In this document: positions 1 through 5,885 of the stretch, one piece after another
Position numbering within the stretch: the stretch's first letter is position 1
Layout: each line of letters opens with the position of its first letter
Assembly: GCA_029865445.1 (NCBI GenBank)
Contig: JAOUGY010000095.1
Span: 1-12,068, forward strand
DNA from: Acidimicrobiia bacterium
GTDB lineage: Bacteria > Actinomycetota > Acidimicrobiia > Spongiisociales > ZC4RG35
Direction of reading: 5' to 3'
DNA: 12,068 bases
The notes under the pieces: model-generated
Told to the model about the DNA's origin: nothing
The model's input: the letters and a program-made list of their open reading frames with translations, nothing else
The model's database searches: none
Program-made: the position numbers and the translations under genes

Positions 1-503
1 GGTGAGATGGATGTGAGCCGTTCGCCGACGGCACGAGCTGCGGCAGCCATACGGATGGGGTCCATCCAGAGGTGGGGGTCCCCGTCGGCATGGTTCTCTT
101 CTGATCCTTGGTGTTCCTCGCCTTCCTCGTGGGTCCCGGAGAAGGGGATGGGATCGACGAACTCGGCGATTCGGATCACCGTGACGCCATCGGCCTCGGC
201 GGCCGTGAGGATGTCACCGAGTGCTTCCTCGAGGCCGAGGCCGTTTGCGATCACGACGTCTGCCGCCCTGAGTGCCGCTCCTTGCTGGGCCGAGGGTTGA
301 TATTCATGCGGATCAGCTCCCACGGGCATCAACACCTCCACGATTCCTTGGTCGCCGACGATCTGGGAGGCGACATCACCGAGGATGGTGGTGGTTGCTA
401 CGACCCGAAGTGAGCTGTCCGTGCCATCTGACGACGTGCCGCATGCGGCGACAACGATGACGGCGATGCTCGCGAGGAGGCGCGACGCCGGCCCGACTCT
501 CAC
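1..503 (-). CDS. znuA: ZnuA-type zinc/manganese ABC transporter substrate-binding lipoprotein, N-terminal part
   Basis: This is the extracytoplasmic metal-binding subunit of a cluster A-I ABC transporter, tethered outside the membrane and delivering Zn2+ or Mn2+ to a permease. Translating the minus strand from a GTG at 503 gives about 167 codons before the window ends; a complete family member is about 300 residues, so this is a little over half. Residues 8-21 form a lipoprotein signal ending in VVAAC (Cys21). The motif PHEYQPS contains His66, the usual first metal ligand, and DPHLWMDP contains His144, the second. Between them lies an acidic, histidine-containing loop (about 124-140, with H125, H131, H138), typical of zinc rather than manganese binders. 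The gene is divergent from the Fur-family gene and shares its operator. No good ribosome binding site precedes the GTG, and no in-frame ATG was found nearby. The family is certain; Zn versus Mn is inference. Confidence 0.88.
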   Translation of the reverse strand, partial: MRVGPASRLLASIAVIVVAACGTSSDGTDSSLRVVATTTILGDVASQIVGDQGIVEVLMPVGADPHEYQPSAQQGAALRAADVVIANGLGLEEALGDILTAAEADGVTVIRIAEFVDPIPFSGTHEEGEEHQGSEENHADGDPHLWMDPIRMAAAARAVGERLTSIS

Positions 504-528
504 GGCGTTCTCGACTTGCCCGCAATAA

Positions 529-543
529 TGAGAATCGTTATCA
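529..543. promoter_or_regulatory. Zur/Fur-type operator between znuA and the Fur-family gene
   Basis: TGAGAATCGTTATCA is an imperfect inverted repeat: TGAGAA and TTATCA mismatch at one of six positions around TCG. It matches the general TGAnAATnATTnTCA layout of Fur-superfamily boxes, and flanking A/T bases extend the symmetry over 526-546. It sits in a short AT-rich island inside otherwise GC-rich DNA, between the divergent starts at 503 and 574. Candidate -10 boxes overlap it in both directions (CATAAT at 542-547 on plus; CATTAT, complement of 525-530, on minus), so bound repressor could block both genes. That the neighbouring regulator binds here is inference. Confidence 0.75.
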
Positions 544-573
544 TAATCGAACGGTACCCATGCCGGAGGCGAA

Positions 574-1014
574 ATGACAAGTCAGACGAGGGATCGTGAG
601 GTCGAGTCTCGGCTCCGAGCCCGCGACGTGCGCTACACGTCCGGTCGCAAGAGGGTCGTGGCAGCCCTGGCGTCGGCCCATGGACCTCGATCGGCTGCCG
701 AGCTCAACGCCGAACTCCTTCCCGACGTGCCCCTGTCGTCGCTCTATCGGACGCTGGCCGTGCTCGAAGACGCCGGGATCGTGTCACCCCATTTCGGGGC
801 GCGCGGCGTGACCCGGTACGAGCTGGCAGAGTGGCTCCGCGGACATCACCACCATCTCATCTGCGTCGACTGTGGGTCGGTCGACGATGTGGCAGTGCCA
901 TCCGATCTCGAAACCGAGGTACGCCGTCTCGTAGACGACATCGGCATGCTCGCCGAGTTTGCCCCTGTCAATCACGCTCTCGAGATCGAGGGTCGGTGCG
1001 CGCGGTGCGCATGA
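574..1014 (+). CDS. zur: Fur-family metal-responsive repressor, probably Zur
   Basis: A 146-residue transcriptional repressor that should bind the operator just upstream when charged with metal and shut off metal uptake. Residues 20-75 form the winged helix-turn-helix, with recognition region VPLSSLYRTLAVLEDAGIV. Residues 80-146 form the metal-binding and dimerisation part: E83, a run of four histidines (91-94), the structural zinc cysteines C97/C100, H134, and the second pair C142/C145 at the extreme C terminus. Length and layout match actinobacterial Zur proteins. The start is firm: GGAGG at 565-569 precedes the ATG by four bases. The stop overlaps the ATPase start (ATGA at 1011-1014), so the two are translationally coupled, and the znuA-like gene diverges from it. 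Zur is preferred over Fur or Mur because of this context and the two CxxC pairs, but metal specificity cannot be read directly. Confidence 0.88.
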   Translation: MTSQTRDREVESRLRARDVRYTSGRKRVVAALASAHGPRSAAELNAELLPDVPLSSLYRTLAVLEDAGIVSPHFGARGVTRYELAEWLRGHHHHLICVDCGSVDDVAVPSDLETEVRRLVDDIGMLAEFAPVNHALEIEGRCARCA

Positions 1015-1841
1015 CCGACCTTGCAGTCGAAGCCTCGGACCTCGAACTGGGCTACGGGGCCGGGCTCGTCCTGGCCGCCTCCAGCTTCGTCGTGCCGATG
1101 GGAGGGATCACCGCGGTGATCGGTCCCAACGGCTCCGGCAAGTCAACGCTCCTCAACGCCATTGCGGGACTCATCGAGCCACTCGCCGGCCACCTCCGTG
1201 TGCCGGCGCACGCCAAGGGGCTGCATCGGATCTCCTATGTTCTCCAGTCCACCAAAGTCAGCGATCATCTTCCGATCTCGGTCGGTGAGGTGGTGGCCAT
1301 GGGCCGCTACGCCCACCTCGGCCCGCTTGGCCGACTGGGCCAGAAGGACCGCGATGCGATCGCAGATGCGATGGAGCGCACAGGAATAGTGGCGATCAGG
1401 GATCGTCAGATACAAGAACTCTCCGGTGGCCAGCGCCAGCGCGCGTTCGTGGCCCAGGGCCTGGCCCAAGAGCACGATCTGCTCCTCCTCGATGAACCTC
1501 TCAGCGCGGTGGACATCACGACGGCCCATGCCATCGACGAAGTGATTCACGAGGAGAAGCAGCGGGGCTGCACGGTGATTCTCACCACCCACGACCTATC
1601 GGAGGCGAGCGTCGCGGATCACGTGCTTCTTCTGGCGGGCAGAGTGATTGCCTCCGGCCCGCCGCACGAGGTCCTCACAGGCCCCAACCTCGCCGCTGCC
1701 TACGGTCCGGCCGTCCTCCACCTCAATCAGTCCGGCATGTTCATCGACGACCATGCACACCGTCCAGCCGCCAGCCGCCACGTTCACGGCGAACGGTCGA
1801 TCCACCCCGAAGCGGCGCCGGGCGACCTCCACGTCGACTGA
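1011..1841 (+). CDS. znuC: ZnuC-type metal ABC transporter ATP-binding protein with histidine-rich tail
   Basis: A 276-residue cytoplasmic ATPase that would power metal import with the lipoprotein encoded divergently at the left edge. Visible motifs are Walker A GPNGSGKST (38-46), Q-loop Gln79, signature LSGGQ (137-141), Walker B LLLLDEP (157-163) and the H-loop His184 in TTHD. The sequence resembles the ZnuC/MntB/TroB group. The C-terminal 30 or so residues carry six histidines (H248, H250, H257, H259, H265, H274), a possible metal-sensing or buffering tail. The reading frame stays open upstream to 831, but the ATG at 1011, overlapping the regulator's stop by four bases, gives the normal N terminus (MTDLAVEASDLELGYG). 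No permease gene follows; the next gene is an unrelated Fe-S oxidoreductase. Confidence 0.88.
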   Translation: MTDLAVEASDLELGYGAGLVLAASSFVVPMGGITAVIGPNGSGKSTLLNAIAGLIEPLAGHLRVPAHAKGLHRISYVLQSTKVSDHLPISVGEVVAMGRYAHLGPLGRLGQKDRDAIADAMERTGIVAIRDRQIQELSGGQRQRAFVAQGLAQEHDLLLLDEPLSAVDITTAHAIDEVIHEEKQRGCTVILTTHDLSEASVADHVLLLAGRVIASGPPHEVLTGPNLAAAYGPAVLHLNQSGMFIDDHAHRPAASRHVHGERSIHPEAAPGDLHVD

Positions 1842-1876
1842 TCACCGAAGAACGGCTCGGGTCGGGTCGAAGGCGA

Positions 1877-1882
1877 TACACT
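1877..1882 (+). promoter_or_regulatory. candidate -10 box for a leaderless transcript of the Fe-S oxidoreductase
   Basis: TACACT fits the actinobacterial TANNNT -10 consensus and ends seven bases before the ATG at 1890. There is no Shine-Dalgarno sequence in the gap. That spacing would put the transcription start at or next to the start codon, so the mRNA is probably leaderless. No convincing -35 box is seen. Confidence 0.5.
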
Positions 1883-1889
1883 CGCCGCC

Positions 1890-4085
1890 ATGGCCACGGT
1901 GACACACGAGCCCCAGAACGACGAGGATCGTCCAAGATTCCGCCCCCCGACCGCGTCGCAGGCCCTCATGGTGTTGGCGGTACTCGCCACCGTGGGCACG
2001 CTTGCTCTGTGGCCGCTCGGAAAGCTTCCCGGGCACTTCGAGCCCGAGGTCGGCAGGGAAGTGTTCGGCAACATCCCCGGCGCGCTCGAGGCGGCCTTCT
2101 ACGTGGCGACCGCCACGTTCCTCGGTATCAGCCTCTATCTCTTCTCGTTGAGGGCCCGCAACTGGCAGCGGGGGCAGTCCGAGAACCGGACCGGTGATTG
2201 GGGCGCCCGATACAAACGCCTCGAGCAGGGCCTGCGCATGAAGACTTTGCTTCGGGACAGACAGGCGGGCCTCATGCACGCCATGGTCTATTACGGGTTC
2301 GTGGTCTTGTTCCTCGGGACAGTCACGTTGGAGATCGACCATTTGCTGCCAACGGGCGCGAAGTTCCTCCAGGGTGGGGTGTATCAGTTCTACAGCTTCG
2401 TCCTCGACCTGGCGGCACTCGTCTTCCTGGGCGGGCTGAGTTGGGCCTTCGTCCGTCGGTACATTCAACGTCCATGGCGGCTCCGTTCGAAGACCAAGCC
2501 GGAGGATGCCTGGATTCTCACACTCCTCGCCGTGATCGGTGTGACGGGACTGCTCACGGAAGCGGCCCGCATTTCGCTGATGGGACGGCCCGACTTCGAG
2601 GTGTTTTCGTTCATCGGCTACCCGCTGTCGCAGTTGTTCGCCGAATCCGGTGCGGGTGACTGGCACCGGGTGTTCTGGGTGGCGCACGCCGGGGCGTTCC
2701 TGGCTTTTCTCGTGATGCTCCCCACCACCAAGCTGCGCCACATGGTGACCTCCCCCGCCAACATGTTCCTCGCCGAAAAGGACCGGCCGAAGGGGGCGAT
2801 GAAGCCCATGCCCAACCTCATGGAGGTGGAGGACATCGAGGTCATCGGAGCCGCCGAGATCACCGAGTTCACCTGGAAGCAACTCTTCGACACCGACGCC
2901 TGCACTATCTGCGGACGCTGCACGTCGGTGTGCCCGGCCAACCTGACCGGAAAGCCCCTCGATCCTCGGGAGATCGTCCTCAAGACGGGTGAGGTGATGT
3001 CTGCGACAGGGTCCCCCGCAGTGTCGACTCCCGTCAGCTTGGCGCAAGGGATCGTCATCGATTCCGAGCGAGTTCTCGACCGTGTCCAACCGGAAGAGGT
3101 GTGGAGCTGTACGTCGTGCAAGGCGTGCGACGAGATCTGTCCGGTGAACATCGAGATCCTCGACAAGATCCTCGACATGCGGCGGTATCTGTCGCTCATG
3201 GAATCGAACTTTCCTTCTGAACTCGGCAAGGCGTACGTCGCGATGGAGAACCAGGGCAACCCGTGGGGAATGGGTCAGCAGGGCCGAGCCGACTGGACCA
3301 AGAAGCTCGACTTCGAGGTCAAGATTCTCGGTGAGGATGGCGTGACGTCCGCGGAGTACCTCTGGTACGTGGGATGCGCCGGTAGCTTCGACGACCGCAA
3401 CCAGGCCGTGACGCTCTCGCTCGCCAAGCTGCTGCACGAGGCAGGGATCGATTTCGCCATCCTCGGTCCACGCGAGATGTGCAACGGTGACCCCGCACGC
3501 CGCTCCGGCAACGAGTACGTGTGGCAACAACTCGCACTCCAGAACATCGAGACCTTCGACGATCTTGGCGTCAAGAAGGTCATCACCCAGTGTCCCCACT
3601 GCTTCAACACGCTCGCCAACGAATACCCGCAGATGGGCGGTGACTACGAGGTGGTGCACCACACCGAGCTGCTGGCGGAGCTGCTCCGGTCCCAGCAAGT
3701 CAGCGGACGAGACGCCGCGTCGATGCCGCGCAAGAAGGTGACCTACCACGACCCCTGCTATCTAGGTCGCCACAACGACATCTACATCGCTCCACGTGAG
3801 GTGGTGGCCGCCACCGGCAACGTGGACATGGTCGAGATGCCCAGGCACGGAACACGCGGCCTGTGTTGTGGCGCCGGCGGTGCCCGCTTCTGGATGGAAG
3901 AGCACACGGGCAAGAAGATCAACATCGAGCGGGCCGAAGAGGCCCTCGCCACTGGTGCCTCCGAGATCGCCGTGTCCTGTCCGTACTGCTACGTCATGAT
4001 CGACGACGGTGTGAAGGAACTCGGTAGGGGCGACGACGTCCGGGTCCGAGATGTTGCCCAACTCCTCGTCGACGGCTACGAGTAG
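1890..4085 (+). CDS. membrane-bound Fe-S oxidoreductase, cytochrome-b-like/HdrD-like fusion (EtfD-like)
   Basis: A 731-residue protein that probably moves electrons between a soluble donor and membrane menaquinone. The N-terminal third has about five to six hydrophobic segments (about 24-42, 66-86, 128-147, 165-187, 207-225, 258-278) with candidate haem-ligand histidines H130 and H265, as in NarI-like cytochrome b domains. Two [4Fe-4S] ferredoxin motifs follow: C338/C341/C344/C348 and C407/C410/C413/C417. The C-terminal third has two CCG-type domains as in HdrB/HdrD: C496, C531, C568 and C571, then C623, C659-C660, C697 and C700. This order matches actinobacterial Rv0338c-type proteins, called EtfD in mycobacteria and linked to re-oxidation of electron-transfer flavoprotein during fatty acid oxidation; that homologue is longer (about 880 residues). 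No ETF or acyl-CoA dehydrogenase genes are adjacent, so the donor is inferred. The ATG at 1890 is preceded by a leaderless-type promoter. Confidence 0.85.
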   Translation: MATVTHEPQNDEDRPRFRPPTASQALMVLAVLATVGTLALWPLGKLPGHFEPEVGREVFGNIPGALEAAFYVATATFLGISLYLFSLRARNWQRGQSENRTGDWGARYKRLEQGLRMKTLLRDRQAGLMHAMVYYGFVVLFLGTVTLEIDHLLPTGAKFLQGGVYQFYSFVLDLAALVFLGGLSWAFVRRYIQRPWRLRSKTKPEDAWILTLLAVIGVTGLLTEAARISLMGRPDFEVFSFIGYPLSQLFAESGAGDWHRVFWVAHAGAFLAFLVMLPTTKLRHMVTSPANMFLAEKDRPKGAMKPMPNLMEVEDIEVIGAAEITEFTWKQLFDTDACTICGRCTSVCPANLTGKPLDPREIVLKTGEVMSATGSPAVSTPVSLAQGIVIDSERVLDRVQPEEVWSCTSCKACDEICPVNIEILDKILDMRRYLSLMESNFPSELGKAYVAMENQGNPWGMGQQGRADWTKKLDFEVKILGEDGVTSAEYLWYVGCAGSFDDRNQAVTLSLAKLLHEAGIDFAILGPREMCNGDPARRSGNEYVWQQLALQNIETFDDLGVKKVITQCPHCFNTLANEYPQMGGDYEVVHHTELLAELLRSQQVSGRDAASMPRKKVTYHDPCYLGRHNDIYIAPREVVAATGNVDMVEMPRHGTRGLCCGAGGARFWMEEHTGKKINIERAEEALATGASEIAVSCPYCYVMIDDGVKELGRGDDVRVRDVAQLLVDGYE

Positions 4086-4132
4086 CGCGAATTCTCGGCT
4101 TGGTCGGGATTTCGATGTCGGCCAGGCCGCGA

Positions 4133-4138
4133 TAGTCT
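4133..4138 (+). promoter_or_regulatory. candidate -10 box upstream of the coiled-coil protein
   Basis: TAGTCT fits TANNNT and lies 31 bases before the ATG at 4170, leaving a short leader of about 25 bases that contains AGGGG next to the start codon. A small inverted repeat (CGGCC-A-GGCCG, 4119-4129) sits just upstream in the spacer. Both are weak signals in GC-rich DNA. Confidence 0.35.
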
Positions 4139-4169
4139 TGCCTTGGGCAATCAACACAGGGCAGGGGCA

Positions 4170-5396
4170 ATGGACGCTTTGGAAGGCGCTCCGGAGGCAG
4201 CGCACAGGACGCCTTCGGCGGTGGTCGTCGGCTTCGACGACGACCTCGTTCGTGCAATAGAGACTCTCGGATGGGACGCCACCCGGGTCGATGATCTCAC
4301 CGAGGTTTCGCTCGACTCGACCGTCATGATCATCGCCGGCGGCCACGTCGAACTCGCCGACGACGGCCCGTACCTCCTTTTGATCGGAGACTCGCTACAC
4401 GATGGGCGTGACGGCGTGGGGCGGGTCTCGTCGCTTGCCCAAGTCGAGCTGTCTCGTCTCGACATCGAGGATGACGCTCCTCAGGCGTTCACATCCGCGA
4501 TCAATGGCCTGCAGCTGTCGACCGTCGACGAAACGGCCTGGTTTTCGGGTCTCACTTTCACCGAACACACCGTCGCCCGCCCCCTCGTCACATCGGGTGG
4601 CACGACGGTGGTCGCTCTCTACGACCGCGGGGAGGGCGTCGGACTCGCCGTGCCTGCCGCCGCAGATCCGATCGAGTGGTTTCGGGCGTTCGCCGAGCAC
4701 ATCCACAACCTCGACCCCGATCGGGTCCCGTATTCCCCGCCACGGGTGGCCCGCCCCGACGAGTGGCGCACGGCGTCCGAGCTGGAGGTCATGGCCCAGC
4801 TTCAACGTATCGACGAGGAGATCGCCGAACTCGCCCGCTGGCGGGAAGAGGCCGCTGCCTCGTTGCTCGAAGCGACCCAGGATGCCGAACTCGGTGAACG
4901 GTGGCTGCTGTGGGCCGACAGCGACGAACTGGTCGGGTCGGTCCGCATGACCCTCGAGGAGCTCGGGTTCCGGGTCGAGGAGATCGAGCGGGACGACCGT
5001 GAACAGCTGCAGGTCCTCTCCGATGAACATCCCGATTGGGTCGGGATCGTGGATACGTCGGCTTGCGATGGCGCGGTGAGCGTCTCGGAGCTCCGGAGGG
5101 TCAACCAGCACCTCCTTGCGTACGTCGCCGAGTGCGGTAGCCAGCCCGATTCCGTGTGGTGGGTCGTCAACGACCATCGCCGTCTCGATCCCAGCCGCCG
5201 GCCGGACTCCTTCGTGGATCTGTCCGACGCCCTCGGTCTCGTGGACGTGATGGCCGTGTCGACCCGCGATCTGTTCCGTTTGGGCCGGGACGTGGCACGG
5301 GAGCGCCTCGACCCCGAGGCAGCCCGCAAGCTCCTGACGTCGCCGGGTCCGGGTGTCTTCGCCCATCCCCAACAGGCACACGAGGACGGGGTCTGA
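4170..5396 (+). CDS. uncharacterised coiled-coil protein with a C-terminal domain resembling a lysine-less nuclease-like fold
   Basis: A 408-residue, acidic, probably cytosolic protein: I see no signal peptide or membrane segment, and I do not recognise a named family. Residues 1-195 look like an alpha/beta domain with strands such as VVVGF, VMIIAGG and YLLLIGD. Residues 203-238 form a predicted coiled coil (SELEVMAQLQRIDEEIAEL and onward). Residues 241-375 (beginning LGERWLLWADSDELVGSV) follow the layout, from memory, of actinobacterial proteins whose C terminus is a restriction-endonuclease-like domain: a helix, LGFRVEEIE, a strand, then a VxVKG-type active site, then WWVVNDHR and a final DLFRLGRDV. 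Here the active-site strand reads GIVDTSACDG (292-301), with no lysine, so catalysis looks lost. The frame is open from a TTG at 4143, but the ATG at 4170 with AGGGG two bases upstream is the better start. It has its own promoter and is not tightly joined to its neighbours. Confidence 0.75.
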   Translation: MDALEGAPEAAHRTPSAVVVGFDDDLVRAIETLGWDATRVDDLTEVSLDSTVMIIAGGHVELADDGPYLLLIGDSLHDGRDGVGRVSSLAQVELSRLDIEDDAPQAFTSAINGLQLSTVDETAWFSGLTFTEHTVARPLVTSGGTTVVALYDRGEGVGLAVPAAADPIEWFRAFAEHIHNLDPDRVPYSPPRVARPDEWRTASELEVMAQLQRIDEEIAELARWREEAAASLLEATQDAELGERWLLWADSDELVGSVRMTLEELGFRVEEIERDDREQLQVLSDEHPDWVGIVDTSACDGAVSVSELRRVNQHLLAYVAECGSQPDSVWWVVNDHRRLDPSRRPDSFVDLSDALGLVDVMAVSTRDLFRLGRDVARERLDPEAARKLLTSPGPGVFAHPQQAHEDGV

Positions 5397-5449
5397 ACGG
5401 GTCGATCGCCGGAGCGAGTCCCACGACGACCGAGGGTCTCGGCCCCGTT
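5396..5449 (+). terminator. possible terminator structure after the coiled-coil protein
   Basis: Starting at the stop codon, AACGGG (5396-5401) can pair with CCCGTT (5444-5449), enclosing a perfect five-base hairpin CCGAG-GGT-CTCGG (5430-5442). There is no T tract. It is compatible with a GC-rich actinobacterial terminator, but such pairings arise easily by chance at this GC content. Confidence 0.25.
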
Positions 5450-5474
5450 GAACCTCGCCGGCGTCCGGCCACCT

Positions 5475-5484
5475 GGACTAGTCC
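5475..5484. repeat. perfect 10-bp palindrome GGACTAGTCC
   Basis: A perfect ten-base palindrome in the 168-base gap before the zinc-ribbon gene, 20 bases upstream of a second perfect palindrome. CTAG cores are generally scarce in high-GC genomes. It may be half of a two-site operator; no protein can be assigned to it. Confidence 0.4.
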
Positions 5485-5504
5485 TTCCGGGTCGGTCGGA
5501 ACTG

Positions 5505-5516
5505 GGTCTTAAGACC
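5505..5516. promoter_or_regulatory. perfect 12-bp palindrome overlapping a candidate -35 box, likely operator
   Basis: GGTCTTAAGACC is fully self-complementary. Its centre contains TTAAGA (5509-5514), which matches four of six bases of the TTGACA -35 consensus. It is followed after 16 bases by TACCTT (5531-5536), a TANNNT -10 box. A dimeric repressor bound to the palindrome would cover the -35 element of the zinc-ribbon gene. The palindrome is seen directly; its use as an operator is inference. Confidence 0.45.
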
Positions 5517-5530
5517 TACTCGGGGTCAGA

Positions 5531-5536
5531 TACCTT
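5531..5536 (+). promoter_or_regulatory. candidate -10 box of the zinc-ribbon gene
   Basis: TACCTT fits TANNNT and lies 16 bases after TTAAGA. Transcription should begin near 5543, downstream of the in-frame ATG at 5538. This argues that the real start is the ATG at 5565, which has GGGA seven bases upstream. Confidence 0.4.
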
Positions 5537-5564
5537 GATGAGCGGGCAACAACGGGACTATCCA

Positions 5565-5795
5565 ATGTCACGCAGAAACGAATGCAGGAATGGACAGCAC
5601 CAGTACACCTACTGTGCGAGCGAGATCGCTGGGATCAAGCGCAGCGTGTGTAATGGGTGCGGCTCGGTATCGATCGACCTCACGGCGGTCGACACGGTGA
5701 CGAAGGTGAGCGAGCGTCTCACATCTGTCCGCAGGGCCGGCCTTTTCGGAGGCGTCGGCGAAACCGACCTCCTGGTCGCCTCCGGACGGGGCTGA
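5565..5795 (+). CDS. small zinc-ribbon protein of unknown function
   Basis: A 76-residue protein with a compact N-terminal metal-binding module and a plain tail. The candidate zinc ligands are C7, H12, C17, C29 and C32, in NECRNGQHQYTYC followed by SVCNGCGSVSIDL. The CxxCG knuckle is typical of zinc ribbons that bind nucleic acid or protein. Residues 39-76 have no recognisable domain. The frame continues up to 5448, with an ATG also at 5538. I chose 5565 because the predicted transcript starts between those two ATGs and because the conserved-looking part begins there. The gene stands alone, with gaps on both sides, its own promoter and a palindrome in the -35 region. Similar short proteins seem familiar from Acidimicrobiia, but that is memory, not a search. 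The function is unknown. Confidence 0.65.
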   Translation: MSRRNECRNGQHQYTYCASEIAGIKRSVCNGCGSVSIDLTAVDTVTKVSERLTSVRRAGLFGGVGETDLLVASGRG

Positions 5796-5828
5796 GTATT
5801 CGAGACTGAGGGACATCGCTGGGGAGAG

Positions 5829-5861
5829 GAAGTGGGGCGGCCGGCTCGGTCGCCTCACTTC
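5829..5861 (+). terminator. GC-rich hairpin after the zinc-ribbon gene, candidate terminator
   Basis: Arms 5829-5839 (GAAGTGGGGCG) and 5851-5861 (CGCCTCACTTC) pair over 11 bases with one G-T wobble, around an 11-base loop. There is no T tract. It lies 33 bases past the zinc-ribbon stop and just upstream of the -10 box of the next operon. It could end the upstream transcript, or act as an operator or mRNA element near the downstream promoter. Confidence 0.45.
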
Positions 5862-5871
5862 GCGTCCACGG

Positions 5872-5877
5872 TACGAT
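5872..5877 (+). promoter_or_regulatory. candidate -10 box of the lipoprotein/ABC exporter operon
   Basis: TACGAT fits TANNNT and ends eight bases before the ATG at 5886. AGGAG (5879-5883) lies in between, so translation could be leaderless or use that Shine-Dalgarno if transcription starts earlier. It is the only clear promoter-like sequence for the four-gene cluster 5886-9343. Confidence 0.4.
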
Positions 5878-5885
5878 CAGGAGCG

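Noticed and set aside
7..460. Three overlapping plus-strand frames at the left edge
   Set aside because: They are shadows of the znuA-like gene on the minus strand, which has a lipobox and metal-ligand motifs.
831..1010. N-terminal extension of the ABC ATPase upstream of 1011
   Set aside because: It overlaps the regulator's coding region in another frame, is Arg/Ser-rich, and lies outside the family's normal length.
1842..3749. A 635-codon open frame on the minus strand opposite the Fe-S oxidoreductase
   Set aside because: It is a mirror of the strongly biased codon use of the plus-strand gene. Its translation has no domain logic, whereas the plus strand has full Fe-S motifs.
4395..5381. 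A 328-codon minus-strand frame opposite the coiled-coil protein
   Set aside because: The plus-strand protein has a plausible start, coiled coil and strand/helix pattern; the minus frame shows none of these.
5510..5533. WhiG/FliA-type sigma-28 promoter before the zinc-ribbon gene
   Set aside because: TAAG and GATA are present, but the spacing does not fit TAAA-N15-GCCGATAA, and a housekeeping-type -35/-10 pair explains the site better.
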